Counted from the first letter of the stretch, positions 36,764 to 44,833 are shown. The stretch: 47,978 nt of DNA from Bacteroidales bacterium (GCA_029932855.1 JAOZPG010000020.1:1-47978), one strand, 5' to 3'. A program made the numbers and translations. The notes: generated by a model not told the origin, from the letters alone.

Positions 36764-37225
36764 TTATTTGTCCTGGTTTTCTCCAAGTTTAATTATTTCC
36801 CTGTCTGTTTTCCTGATATCGGAGATCAGCTGCTTAAGTTTCTCATTATCTTCTATCTTGTTTTTCAGGCTTCTTCCGGATTTTAGTTTCAGGTATACCA
36901 GGCGCCCCAGTAGATTGATCTTTTCTTCTCTTTCTTTGCTCAGCTTTTTCATTTCTGAACGGTTTTTGAATTTGTCAAGATAATCCTGGGCAGTATCGCT
37001 AATTTCCTCAATAGCTTTCCTGGCAGTTGATATGGCTTCATTGCCGGGTTCTTTAACCTCTTCTTTAAGCCTGTCTTTGATGCCTGTTGTAGCATCAGAT
37101 ATATTTGATGCCAGTTTTGAAGCTTTTTTACTTATAATGCGGACACCCGATTCAATATTCTCTGCTGCTTCAGAAATAAAATCTTTGCTGCTTTTCACTT
37201 TTGTTTTCTTGTCTTTATCACTCAT
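36764..37225 (-). CDS. Small coiled-coil protein of unknown function
   Basis: From the ATG at 37225 the protein has 153 residues; an upstream ATG at 37279 would add 18 residues and lies deep inside the preceding gene. It has no signal peptide or membrane span, is highly charged and is predicted helical throughout, with an amphipathic apolipoprotein-like middle part (ISKKASKLASNISDATTGIKD) and a C-terminal LLGRLVYLKLKSG segment. It overlaps the end of the preceding gene by 8 bases, indicating translational coupling. It may bind membranes or a partner helix; no family is recognised. Confidence 0.75.
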   Translation of the reverse strand: MSDKDKKTKVKSSKDFISEAAENIESGVRIISKKASKLASNISDATTGIKDRLKEEVKEPGNEAISTARKAIEEISDTAQDYLDKFKNRSEMKKLSKEREEKINLLGRLVYLKLKSGRSLKNKIEDNEKLKQLISDIRKTDREIIKLGENQDK

Positions 37226-38015
37226 TTTGATTGGCTTTTGTATTTCTGTTCGATCTGCCCAGGAAATATAGTAAAACAATAAGTACTACTACAACAATGC
37301 TGAGAATAGCAATAAATCTACCAAATGAAACATTTCCCTCATTGCCCGATCTATTACTGCTGCCTATGGCTTTATCAAGTTGCTCTTCTGTAAGTTCCTG
37401 CTTAGTGTCAGCCGACTTATCAGCAATAAGCATAAGCCTGTTTGCCGGTTCAGTTTCCTGTCCTGTAAGTTCCTTTTCTTTAATTTTCTTTCTCTTAAGC
37501 GGTTTTGCTTCTGTATTTTTTCTTTCAAGACTGTCGAGCAGATGTTCAATAAGATATATCTTCCTGTTTATAAGTTCTTTTTTTGTTTTTAGCTCTGCAA
37601 GCTCACTTTCAAGCTCCTGCAGGCTTGTTAATCTTGTAGCAGGTACTGATATTTCCGGCTGTCCGGCTTTTAAATCTGTACTGTTATTCTTAATTCCAGT
37701 TATCAGACTTCTAAGCTGTATAATCCTGTTTTCTTCATTTTCTATATAAGAATTCAGTTCATTAATATTCTCCTGTGCCCTGGCCAGCGCATTATGCATG
37801 GTTGTATCAGCTTTAAGATGAGCTTCCTGCTTATTGAAGAAAACCAGTTCTTCCTGGTAGCTTAATATCATCCTTCTTGCCAGGGCTATTTCATTGTTCA
37901 AAGAATCAATCTTTGCCCCGGCTGTCTTACTGATTTTGTTGTAGTCTTCCCCTCCATGAAAAAGATTAGCACTAAGCAGCAAAATAGAAATAATTAAACT
38001 TATAATGGCATTCAT
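37218..38015 (-). CDS. Exported coiled-coil protein with C-terminal membrane anchor
   Basis: From the ATG at 38015 the protein has 265 residues and starts with a signal peptide (MNAIISLIISILLLSANLF); a longer start at 38093 puts 26 extra residues ahead of that signal and is unlikely. Two long heptad-rich helices follow (about 35-85 and 90-185), then a basic stretch and a single transmembrane helix near the end (FIAILSIVVVVLIVLLYFLG). It would be a periplasmic coiled-coil rod anchored by its C-terminus. Function unknown. It is the first gene of a three-gene unit. Confidence 0.78.
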   Translation of the reverse strand: MNAIISLIISILLLSANLFHGGEDYNKISKTAGAKIDSLNNEIALARRMILSYQEELVFFNKQEAHLKADTTMHNALARAQENINELNSYIENEENRIIQLRSLITGIKNNSTDLKAGQPEISVPATRLTSLQELESELAELKTKKELINRKIYLIEHLLDSLERKNTEAKPLKRKKIKEKELTGQETEPANRLMLIADKSADTKQELTEEQLDKAIGSSNRSGNEGNVSFGRFIAILSIVVVVLIVLLYFLGRSNRNTKANQNE

Positions 38016-38136
38016 TAGTCTGTTTTTATTGGGTTTTCGTGAATAGCTATATATACAAATATAGTTTAAAAATAAATCTTTTCCAAGCATCACAGCCTGT
38101 ACTAAAATTCATTTTTTTTAATTAATTTGGCATTCT

Positions 38137-40311
38137 ATGATATTTAATTTTCCAACAATAAAGATACCCGGGCTAAAGGGAAAATCATTATTTTCTTTGG
38201 CTGCCGACAATAAAAAGTTTGGTGTTTTTGGTGGAGTGTTCACTCCGAATACATTAACAATACTTGGTATAATAATGTATTTAAGGCTGGGCTGGGTAGT
38301 TGGAAATGCAGGAATACTTGGCGCCATAGCAATAATTATCATATCGAAGAGCATATCTGTATGTACGGCATTGTCTATGTCTTCTATTACCACGAATATA
38401 AAGATTGGGGCAGGGGGAGCATATTCAATTATTTCCAAGTCACTGGGACTTGAAGCCGGTGGCAGCATAGGCATCCCCTTTTACATATCGCTTATGCTTT
38501 CGGCCGCCCTGTACATCATGGGTTTTACAGAAGGATGGCTGCGTATTTTTCCCAATCACCCGGCTATGCTGGTAACTTTTAGTGCCTGGGCGGTTTTACT
38601 TGTAATATCCTATATAAGTGCGCATTTTGCCATAAGGGTGCAATATCTTATCATGGTGATAGTTGGCTTTTCTATACTATCCTTTTTTCTTACAAAGAAT
38701 GAGCCTGTAAGCACTGCACAACTAATAGGTGATTTTGAAGATGCCGGTTTCTGGAAGGTATTTGCAATATTCTTTCCTGCAGTAACAGGGATAATGGCAG
38801 GGGCAAACATGTCGGGCGATCTGAAGAATCCCAGAAGGGCAATCCCCCTTGGGACACTGAGTTCTATCGGGATAACCATGCTGATCTACATAGGCATAGC
38901 CTTTGTGGCTTACCGATATATCTCGCCTGAAGAACTCAGGTCCAACCAAATGGCCATAGTTGATAATTCCAGGTGGAACTCAGTGGTAATAGCAGGAATT
39001 CTTGCTGCCACATTTTCATCTGCACTGGGAACCATGGTAGGTGCTCCCAGGGTATTACAGGCTCTTGCCGAGCACAAGATAGTCCCATTTCACAAAAGCT
39101 TTGCAAAAAAGACCAGCTCCTCAGAACCCCGGAATGCCATAATATTTACAGGGGCCAGTATTGCTCTTGTTTTGTTAGCAGGTAATCTCAATGCACTGGC
39201 AAGCCTTATCACCATGTTTTTTCTTATTACATATGGAATGATAAACATTGTGACTTTTATTCCCCAGAGCATGAAGATCATCAGCTTCAGACCCAGCTTT
39301 AAGATTCCCAGGTTTGTTTCTCTTTTCGGCGCGTTAGGGTCTGTAGTGATCATGTTTTTGATAAATCCTGTTTTCAGCCTGGTTGCCTTATCTGTGATAA
39401 TTATACTTTATATATGGCTGGTAAAAAGGGGACTCAAATCAGACTGGGGTGATATTAGGGGAGGTATGTTTCTTGCCCTGGCAGAAAGGGCCTCGCAGGT
39501 AGCATTACGTTTCCCCAGGCACCAGGTGTCATGGAAACCCGATCTGTTATTACCTGTAGAAGATCCCAGAGCCTGGTCGGGCTCATTACTTTTCATCAAG
39601 AATATTGCATATCCGTCAGGCAGTATTTTTGCATTTACCGTAAAAAAGGAGAAAACCGAAGAGACTGAAAAAGACCTGCATAATTTTCTCGAACCCCTGA
39701 AAGATGGGACCATACTTGTTAATTCAACAATACTGGAGGATAAATCCTTTCTGAACGTTGCCAAGCTGGTTATACAAACCCTTAACTCGGGAGCCCTCAG
39801 GCCTAATACTCTTTTCCTTACAATGAGCAGGGAAAGAAAAAAGGATTCAACAATAAAAACACTTCTGGGTCATTCCAGCAGGAATGGCATGGGGACCATT
39901 ATCTTAAGGATACATCCCCGGCTGTCTTTCGGAATGCAAAAAACAGTGAACCTGTGGTTAAGGGATAAGAGTCCCAACTGGCATATGTCTGTGCTTATTG
40001 CCTTGCAGCTTATAAGGAACTGGGACGGAAAGCTGAACCTGGTAAGTTCAACGCCTGATCCTGATAAGAAAAACTATATATCCGGTTTTTTGCAACATCT
40101 GAGCGACCAGGCCAGGCTGCCTGATACAACTAACTTTTATGTACTGACAGGGGATTTTATGAAATGTATGAAAGATGCACCGCCGGCAGACTTAAATATA
40201 TTTGGAATAGCCGAGGATCCTGATTTCAGATTTATGAGGAAAGCTCCGGATGAGATTAATTCTTCCTGTCTTTTTATTAAAGATTCAGGATCGGAAAATG
40301 CACTTGTCTGA
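38137..40311 (+). CDS. SLC12-like cation-chloride cotransporter
   Basis: The 724-residue protein has an APC-fold membrane domain of about 12 helices (residues 25-440), beginning GVFGGVFTPNTLTILGIIMYLRLGWVVG in the first helix, followed by a large soluble C-terminal domain with the SLC12 pattern (VNSTILEDKSFLNVAKLVIQ, and the region around MGTIILRIHPR). The GANMSGDLKNPRRAIPLGT stretch is diagnostic of the NKCC/KCC family. Bacterial homologues are proposed to move chloride with Na or K across the inner membrane. It is divergent from the coiled-coil gene unit. Confidence 0.9.
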   Translation: MIFNFPTIKIPGLKGKSLFSLAADNKKFGVFGGVFTPNTLTILGIIMYLRLGWVVGNAGILGAIAIIIISKSISVCTALSMSSITTNIKIGAGGAYSIISKSLGLEAGGSIGIPFYISLMLSAALYIMGFTEGWLRIFPNHPAMLVTFSAWAVLLVISYISAHFAIRVQYLIMVIVGFSILSFFLTKNEPVSTAQLIGDFEDAGFWKVFAIFFPAVTGIMAGANMSGDLKNPRRAIPLGTLSSIGITMLIYIGIAFVAYRYISPEELRSNQMAIVDNSRWNSVVIAGILAATFSSALGTMVGAPRVLQALAEHKIVPFHKSFAKKTSSSEPRNAIIFTGASIALVLLAGNLNALASLITMFFLITYGMINIVTFIPQSMKIISFRPSFKIPRFVSLFGALGSVVIMFLINPVFSLVALSVIIILYIWLVKRGLKSDWGDIRGGMFLALAERASQVALRFPRHQVSWKPDLLLPVEDPRAWSGSLLFIKNIAYPSGSIFAFTVKKEKTEETEKDLHNFLEPLKDGTILVNSTILEDKSFLNVAKLVIQTLNSGALRPNTLFLTMSRERKKDSTIKTLLGHSSRNGMGTIILRIHPRLSFGMQKTVNLWLRDKSPNWHMSVLIALQLIRNWDGKLNLVSSTPDPDKKNYISGFLQHLSDQARLPDTTNFYVLTGDFMKCMKDAPPADLNIFGIAEDPDFRFMRKAPDEINSSCLFIKDSGSENALV

Positions 40312-40326
40312 TTTGCAGGAGTTTTT

Positions 40327-41223
40327 TTAAACCAGAACTTCTATCTCGCGGGGAAGCATTTTTACGTGAATAGGTGTATTCCCAACTATTTCACCGTCAA
40401 TATTCAGAACGTGGTCTTCAATAGGAATTATTGAAAATTCCTTTGCCTGGTGGTATTGTACTACCGGGTCGCCAACATGTGCACCTTTAAAAATCTTTGT
40501 GAACAGGGAAAGTAGCTTTAACCTGCCTGCTTTTCTTACTATCAGAAGGTCTATCAATCCATCATCTATCTGTGCCAGGGGAGCCATCTTCATGGCATTA
40601 CCTGTATGTATGGTGTTACACCCAAGGATAAAACCATAGTCACCGGCAATTGTTTGTCCGTCAATCTTCAGTTTGGCAAGCCTCCTTGTATTCCTGACCA
40701 CTTCTATCAGAGAGGCCATGTTATACCTTTGTCCTCCAAGAAATCTCATTTTATCGGCAAGAATATTTATATCTGTGGGAAGGCCCCAGCCAACAATATT
40801 GAATCCGTAAATAATCTCTCCTGCAGCATCAACCCTGGCAATATCCAGCTTTCGTTTTTCACAGTTAACTATTCTTCTTGCAGCTTCAAGTGGATCCAGG
40901 CAGTTAAGATCATGCATAAATGCATTTCCCGTACCGGCTGTAATAAGTCCTATTGGAATTCTTTTCCCGTCTTTTCTGGAAAGCATTCCATTAATCACTT
41001 CATGCATGGTTCCGTCTCCGCCAACAGCACAAAAGCCATCATAACCATCCAGGTCAATAGTATTGATCATATGTCTTGCATGCCCGGCATATCTGGTTTC
41101 CTTAATATTCACCTCGGCACCTGATTCCTCAAAAATGGGAAGAACCCTTCTTAATATCTCCATACCATCTTTGGAACCTCCTGCAGGGTTGATTGCTATA
41201 TAGAATTTCTTAGTGGCTTTCAA
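40327..41223 (-). CDS. Diacylglycerol-kinase-family lipid kinase
   Basis: The 298-residue protein has the DAGK catalytic fold: NPAGGSKDG (9-16), GGDGTMHEVINGM at about 67-79 with the nucleotide-binding GGDGT, and GTGNAFMHDL. It resembles YegS/DgkB-type soluble lipid kinases that phosphorylate diacylglycerol or a sphingoid/lipid substrate with ATP. It converges closely (15 bases) with the cotransporter gene. Confidence 0.93.
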   Translation of the reverse strand: MKATKKFYIAINPAGGSKDGMEILRRVLPIFEESGAEVNIKETRYAGHARHMINTIDLDGYDGFCAVGGDGTMHEVINGMLSRKDGKRIPIGLITAGTGNAFMHDLNCLDPLEAARRIVNCEKRKLDIARVDAAGEIIYGFNIVGWGLPTDINILADKMRFLGGQRYNMASLIEVVRNTRRLAKLKIDGQTIAGDYGFILGCNTIHTGNAMKMAPLAQIDDGLIDLLIVRKAGRLKLLSLFTKIFKGAHVGDPVVQYHQAKEFSIIPIEDHVLNIDGEIVGNTPIHVKMLPREIEVLV

Positions 41224-41349
41224 TTTTTGATTTATTAAATTAGCTTACTAAGTTAATTATAATTTGACTTCAATCTTCTATTGTTCCTGTTCAAAAGAGA
41301 TATGTTATAGCCAGAAGAGATATCCGGGAGCCATGATCTATCCACATGG

Positions 41350-41404
41350 TAACATAAAACAAGCTGGTATACAGTAGCTTAACACAAGCTTTGTTCTTAT
41401 GTTA
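41350..41404. other. Possible structured RNA hairpin
   Basis: TAACATAAAACAAGCT (41350-41365) can pair with AAGCTTTGTTCTTATGTTA (41386-41404) over 16 base pairs with two single-base bulges and a 20-base loop. No T-run follows on either strand, so it is not a standard terminator. It could be an untranslated-region structure or small RNA, or a binding site for a dimeric regulator. Confidence 0.35.
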
Positions 41405-41527
41405 GTAATACATAAACCATAACAAAGGCCCGGGATATTTTTTTCTGCCAGGCTTGATGGGGAAATAAAATTTACGGGCAGGAAAAGATTTTCTTATAAT
41501 TTATTTAGTTGGATCACTAGGGAATGA

Positions 41528-41535
41528 TAACTTTG
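41528..41535 (+). promoter_or_regulatory. -7 promoter element of the START-like gene
   Basis: TAACTTTG exactly matches TAnnTTTG and lies 35 bases before the ATG at 41571. TTG at 41509-41511 may be the upstream element, with slightly short spacing. Confidence 0.55.
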
Positions 41536-41570
41536 TTTATAGAGTGTATTAAATATATAACGAAACAGAT

Positions 41571-41948
41571 ATGAAAGATTTTAAGAAATATTACATAGTA
41601 CCTGCCAGTCCCGAAGAAGTTTATCTTGCACTGACAACTGCTACAACCATACATTTATGGTCGGGTGAGCCTGCTGTGATGAGTTCTGAGCCGGGAACTG
41701 AGTTCTCAATGTGGGATGGCAGCATAGTGGGGAAGAACCTGGAATTTGAGAAGAACAGGAAAATTATACAACAATGGTATTTCGGAGAGCAGGAAACAGC
41801 CTCAATAGTAAGTTTGATCTTTCATGATCATAAGAAAGGGACCTCTGTAGAATTAAAGCATACAAATATTCCTGATGATGATTACGAAGATGTTATTGAG
41901 GGATGGAATGAGTCGTACTTCGCAGCCCTGATTGAATTCTATCAATAG
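41571..41948 (+). CDS. START-like (SRPBCC/AHSA1-type) domain protein
   Basis: The 125-residue cytoplasmic protein fits the small START-like fold: N-terminal KYYIVPASPEEVYLALTTATT helix-grip start, a central W-rich part and a C-terminal helix (EGWNESYFAALIEFY) as in Aha1-type SRPBCC proteins. These bind hydrophobic ligands or act as chaperone cofactors; the ligand is unknown. It is monocistronic and converges with the heme-copper oxidase operon. Confidence 0.85.
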   Translation: MKDFKKYYIVPASPEEVYLALTTATTIHLWSGEPAVMSSEPGTEFSMWDGSIVGKNLEFEKNRKIIQQWYFGEQETASIVSLIFHDHKKGTSVELKHTNIPDDDYEDVIEGWNESYFAALIEFYQ

Positions 41949-41981
41949 CTGATATTCAGGGGAACGGACTGCCTGGTGAAC

Positions 41982-42021
41982 AAAAAAGAGGGCTGTATCA
42001 TGAGTGGTTTTGATACAGCCC
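41982..42021 (-). terminator. Intrinsic terminator of the heme-copper oxidase operon
   Basis: A perfect 11-base stem, GGGCTGTATCA at 41990-42000 with TGATACAGCCC at 42011-42021, encloses a 10-base loop. Read on the minus strand it is followed by TCTTTTTTG (41989 down to 41981), so it terminates the minus-strand operon ending at 42042; there is no T-run on the plus side. Confidence 0.88.
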
Positions 42022-42041
42022 CTTCAGATTAGCATACAGGT

Positions 42042-43664
42042 CTAAGCAGGTAATGCTTCCCGTGTATCAAGTTTCGACTTTTTGAATATTCCAAGTGCCC
42101 CGTTTATCCCTACGGTCATTACAATGTTTACAAAGAACACAAGGAATGATATAAGGAGCAGTGCACCACAGATACCGGCCAGTATCATGTACAAGTTATA
42201 TTCTCCTTCAAAATAGATTGTCCGGCGCAGCATTCCTTTCAGGCCTGCCATACCCATAAAGGCTCCCATTCCTATACCACCGATGAGATGTCCCCAGAAA
42301 TGTATGTTAGCAAGTTTATTGCTGTACCATTTTCCCCCATTGGTAAGAATTGGCAAGAGTATATATATGGCTGAATACAGGGTCATTGACAGGCCAATAA
42401 GAATAGCTACATGAACATGAGGCCCGATTATCCATTGAGTATTATGAAGAATGCGGTTCAGGCCGAGGTCTGCTTGCATTATACCTGCAGGAACAGCCAG
42501 TGCAAAGCCGAGAAGCCCTCCCAGGAGGAATTTCAGGGGATTTGTCATTTTTAACGGCCTGGCACTCCAGAGGGTTGCCAGAACTATAAAGAAAGCAAGT
42601 CCCTGGGTAATAAGCTCAAAAGCAGTTACCATCTCACCGGAAAATACCTTTAAAAAGCCCGGCTGGGCCTGGTCAGACATAAGGTGATGCGACCATACTG
42701 TCCAGGAAACAACAAGTTCAAGGAGTAAGGCGGCACGTGCTATATTCTGCATAAACAGTTGTTTTCCGGTAATAAGTGTGGCCAGTAAATACCATGTTCC
42801 TGCAACAAATATCAATACAAGTCCGTCGGCTACAAGGTCCAGACCCCACCAGAACCAGTTTTTATAAAGCAGGGCATCAATAGCACTCTCCTTTAGGTCG
42901 TAGCCCAATATTGCAGCTACCATATATACAAGGATAAGAACCCCTGTAAAAAGGATTATCCCCGAGTTTAAGGCAACATCAACAGTCCCCCTTGCAATAG
43001 CAGCAACGGGAAGAGAAACAAGATGTTCCTTTCTTTTATTTTTTCGTTTGAAAATATTCTCAACACCACTCACCCCCAGGGCAGAAGCCAGCAGTGACCT
43101 TGAAGGCTGCTTCTCCCATCCTTCAGGCGTGTACATAATGGTTTTGAATATATTTATTACAAAAAACACTGCACCTACCATTAAAATGGCTATTCCCAGA
43201 ATGAATATTGTACCGCCGACAACGCTGAACTGTTCAAAATCTGCGGGCAATGGCCAGTAAAGAGTATACAGAGGTGCGTAATGGGAAATAAATCCTGCAG
43301 TCCAGAATATAAAAGTTCCGATAGTTATAAGCAGGAATGTCCAGTTTGCAAGCTTAATGCTCCAGATAGGTTTTTTCATAAGAAAGGGAACCAGGAAGAG
43401 AAAGGCCCCGAAAACTATATTATAGGTTGACCCGAATATACCGACCAGTGGATGGGCGGTCATTATGGCGAAGAACTGTTTAGGTTCTATCTGGGAAATT
43501 GGTTCTATCTGGTATATTCTCATTATCATTCCTTCAACTGCAGTCATAAGGTAAAAGATAAGTCCGAAAATCACCATCCTGAGAGCAATTTTTTGCAGAC
43601 TGGTTTGTGAATCAGGCTTAAATGTCCCCCCTTCACCATTCATTAATGTATTTATGAAACTCAT
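42042..43664 (-). CDS. Heme-copper oxidase superfamily subunit I with altered active site (candidate nitric-oxide reductase)
   Basis: The 540-residue protein has about 12-13 membrane helices. Heme ligands of the superfamily are present: H71 in TAHPL (low-spin heme), and H416 and H418 in PHVHVA. Two of the three CuB/FeB histidines are present as H326-H327 in WSHHL. In the helix where the third histidine should sit, the motif is WWGLDLVADG: D276 takes the place of the histidine and D280 that of the acidic residue in cytochrome-c NO reductase (WWxxHLWVEG). There is no tyrosine in the HPxVY pattern of oxygen reductases. Together with a CuA-less subunit II and an NsrR-like gene, this suggests a non-canonical NO reductase rather than an oxidase. 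It is last in a three-gene operon. Confidence 0.87.
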   Translation of the reverse strand: MSFINTLMNGEGGTFKPDSQTSLQKIALRMVIFGLIFYLMTAVEGMIMRIYQIEPISQIEPKQFFAIMTAHPLVGIFGSTYNIVFGAFLFLVPFLMKKPIWSIKLANWTFLLITIGTFIFWTAGFISHYAPLYTLYWPLPADFEQFSVVGGTIFILGIAILMVGAVFFVINIFKTIMYTPEGWEKQPSRSLLASALGVSGVENIFKRKNKRKEHLVSLPVAAIARGTVDVALNSGIILFTGVLILVYMVAAILGYDLKESAIDALLYKNWFWWGLDLVADGLVLIFVAGTWYLLATLITGKQLFMQNIARAALLLELVVSWTVWSHHLMSDQAQPGFLKVFSGEMVTAFELITQGLAFFIVLATLWSARPLKMTNPLKFLLGGLLGFALAVPAGIMQADLGLNRILHNTQWIIGPHVHVAILIGLSMTLYSAIYILLPILTNGGKWYSNKLANIHFWGHLIGGIGMGAFMGMAGLKGMLRRTIYFEGEYNLYMILAGICGALLLISFLVFFVNIVMTVGINGALGIFKKSKLDTREALPA

Positions 43665-43697
43665 GGTTATTGTATTTAATTAAGTTTTGATTTTGAT

Positions 43698-44267
43698 TTA
43701 TTCAGCCGGTCTGTTCTCCGGCTCTTTTACCACCACCACATTTTTTTCTATCATCTGTATACCGGCGGGACCGGAATATTCGGTAGACCTGATAGAATAA
43801 ATTCCGGGTTTAACAAATTGCCACATGATATCATTCAGGTGGCCCGGGACTACCTGCATCTGGAAAAGCATGGAATTATCTTCCCTGAATAATCCAAATC
43901 CGTAAGTAAGATCATTTGATCTGACATTGAACATTACCTTGTCACCTACATCAATAATAAGTTTCCCGGAAGGCAGTATATATTTGTGGTTTTCTACACT
44001 GATATCAAAAGTCTTATCAGCTGTTATCTCTGCCCTGTTTAAATCCATATGTTTCCATGGAATTGTATGTGCTGTGGCAATATGAAGAGAAACACCGAGA
44101 ACCACGAGAAAGCCAACCCATACATAGAAAATGGCAGGCTTAACAATAGTGCTTTTGCCTTTTTTTGTTACAGCCACTGCAAACCATGCCATTATAGACA
44201 TAATGGCTATGGTATAGGCCGTGTAGGCGATTGTTTGTCCGTTAAGAACAAGAGTTGAATCAACCAT
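43698..44267 (-). CDS. Subunit-II-like membrane cupredoxin without CuA ligands
   Basis: The 189-residue protein has two transmembrane helices (about 11-34 and 44-66) followed by a periplasmic cupredoxin-fold domain of the cytochrome-oxidase subunit II type (VENHKYILPSGKLIIDVGDKV, FVKPGIYSI). All expected CuA ligands but two are replaced: Y122 for His, S161 and S165 for the two cysteines, G169 for His; E163 and M172 are kept. It cannot bind CuA in the usual way, so electrons probably come from quinol or directly from another carrier to subunit I. The start is fixed by an unusually strong Shine-Dalgarno GGAGG five bases upstream. It is 33 bases upstream of the subunit I gene. Confidence 0.88.
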   Translation of the reverse strand: MVDSTLVLNGQTIAYTAYTIAIMSIMAWFAVAVTKKGKSTIVKPAIFYVWVGFLVVLGVSLHIATAHTIPWKHMDLNRAEITADKTFDISVENHKYILPSGKLIIDVGDKVMFNVRSNDLTYGFGLFREDNSMLFQMQVVPGHLNDIMWQFVKPGIYSIRSTEYSGPAGIQMIEKNVVVVKEPENRPAE

Positions 44268-44272
44268 AATAA

Positions 44273-44277
44273 CCTCC
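44273..44277 (-). promoter_or_regulatory. Shine-Dalgarno of the subunit II gene
   Basis: GGAGG on the minus strand lies five bases before the ATG. Strong Shine-Dalgarno sequences are rare in Bacteroidota, so it stands out and fixes the start. Confidence 0.7.
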
Positions 44278-44315
44278 GGTTTTAGTTAATAATTAATATG
44301 TAATTACAATTTCTT

Positions 44316-44747
44316 TTATCTGTCATTCTTGTTTATATCAAGTCCCTTAATTTTTGTTTTTTGCAGATCTGCCAGGCTTGTACCGGTAAGAGTATCAATG
44401 ATCTTCTTCCTTGTCTCAGCCCATATCTCATGCATGGGACAGGGATTCTCCAGGTCGCACTGGTATCTGCCGAGCAGGCATTTATCAAAACTCTCAAATC
44501 CATCAATTGCACTTATGATATCAGAAAGGTAAATTGACCGGATATCTTTAGCAAAGACAAAGCCTCCCTTTCTGCCCCTGAGGCTTTTAACAAAACCATT
44601 TTTCGCCAGCTTTGACATTATGCGTGCGGTATAGCTATGGGGGATATCCAGTTTTTCGTATAGCAGCTTAGCTGTGTATTGAGGATAATCTTCAGTAGCC
44701 ATGAAGCTGAGGATCTTTAATGAATATTCGCTTGTCTTACTGAGCAT
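44316..44747 (-). CDS. Rrf2-family regulator with three cysteines (NsrR-like)
   Basis: The 143-residue protein has the Rrf2 winged helix: TSEYSLKIL at 5-13, a recognition helix in HSYTARIMSKLAKNGF and the wing with RGRKGGF. Three cysteines C90, C97 and C103 (C-x6-C-x5-CP) are placed as the iron-sulfur ligands of NsrR/IscR-type proteins. Such clusters sense nitric oxide or iron-sulfur status. The gene is the first of the operon with the two oxidase-like genes and 48 bases upstream of subunit II, so auto-regulation and control of NO detoxification is the natural reading. The ligand and exact target are inferred. Confidence 0.9.
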   Translation of the reverse strand: MLSKTSEYSLKILSFMATEDYPQYTAKLLYEKLDIPHSYTARIMSKLAKNGFVKSLRGRKGGFVFAKDIRSIYLSDIISAIDGFESFDKCLLGRYQCDLENPCPMHEIWAETRKKIIDTLTGTSLADLQKTKIKGLDINKNDR

Positions 44748-44748
44748 T

Positions 44749-44778
44749 ATAAAATACCACCTTTAGGTATTATTTTAT
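44749..44778 (-). promoter_or_regulatory. Palindrome overlapping the ribosome-binding region of the Rrf2 gene
   Basis: ATAAAATACC (44749-44758) and GGTATTATTTTAT (44766-44778) form an imperfect inverted repeat with perfect AATACC/GGTATT inner arms and a 7-base spacer. The minus-strand spacer side holds AGGTGG, a possible Shine-Dalgarno, directly before the ATG at 44747. A regulator bound here would block expression, consistent with auto-repression. Confidence 0.5.
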
Positions 44779-44817
44779 AAATATATATTTAATAGCAATT
44801 AAAGAGGCTTATAATAA

Positions 44818-44833
44818 TATGTTATAAAACATA
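44818..44833. promoter_or_regulatory. Perfect palindrome upstream of the Rrf2-oxidase operon
   Basis: TATGTT-ATAA-AACATA is a perfect inverted repeat with 6-base arms and a 4-base spacer, about 70 bases upstream of the Rrf2 start. Its shape suits a dimeric Crp/FNR-family or Rrf2 regulator. The AT-rich composition raises the chance of a random match. Confidence 0.4.

Larger units (their letters stand above)
41224..41570. other. Non-coding gap with a long imperfect hairpin
   Basis: The 347-base gap between divergent genes holds no credible gene. It contains the promoter element of the START-like gene at 41528 and a stem-loop at 41350-41404 described separately. The rest is AT-rich and unremarkable. 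Confidence 0.6.

Noticed and set aside
37226-37279. An upstream start that would lengthen the small coiled-coil gene by 18 residues
   Set aside because: The extension lies inside the coding end of the preceding gene and adds an unrelated N-terminus; the ATG at 37225 gives a better coupled start.
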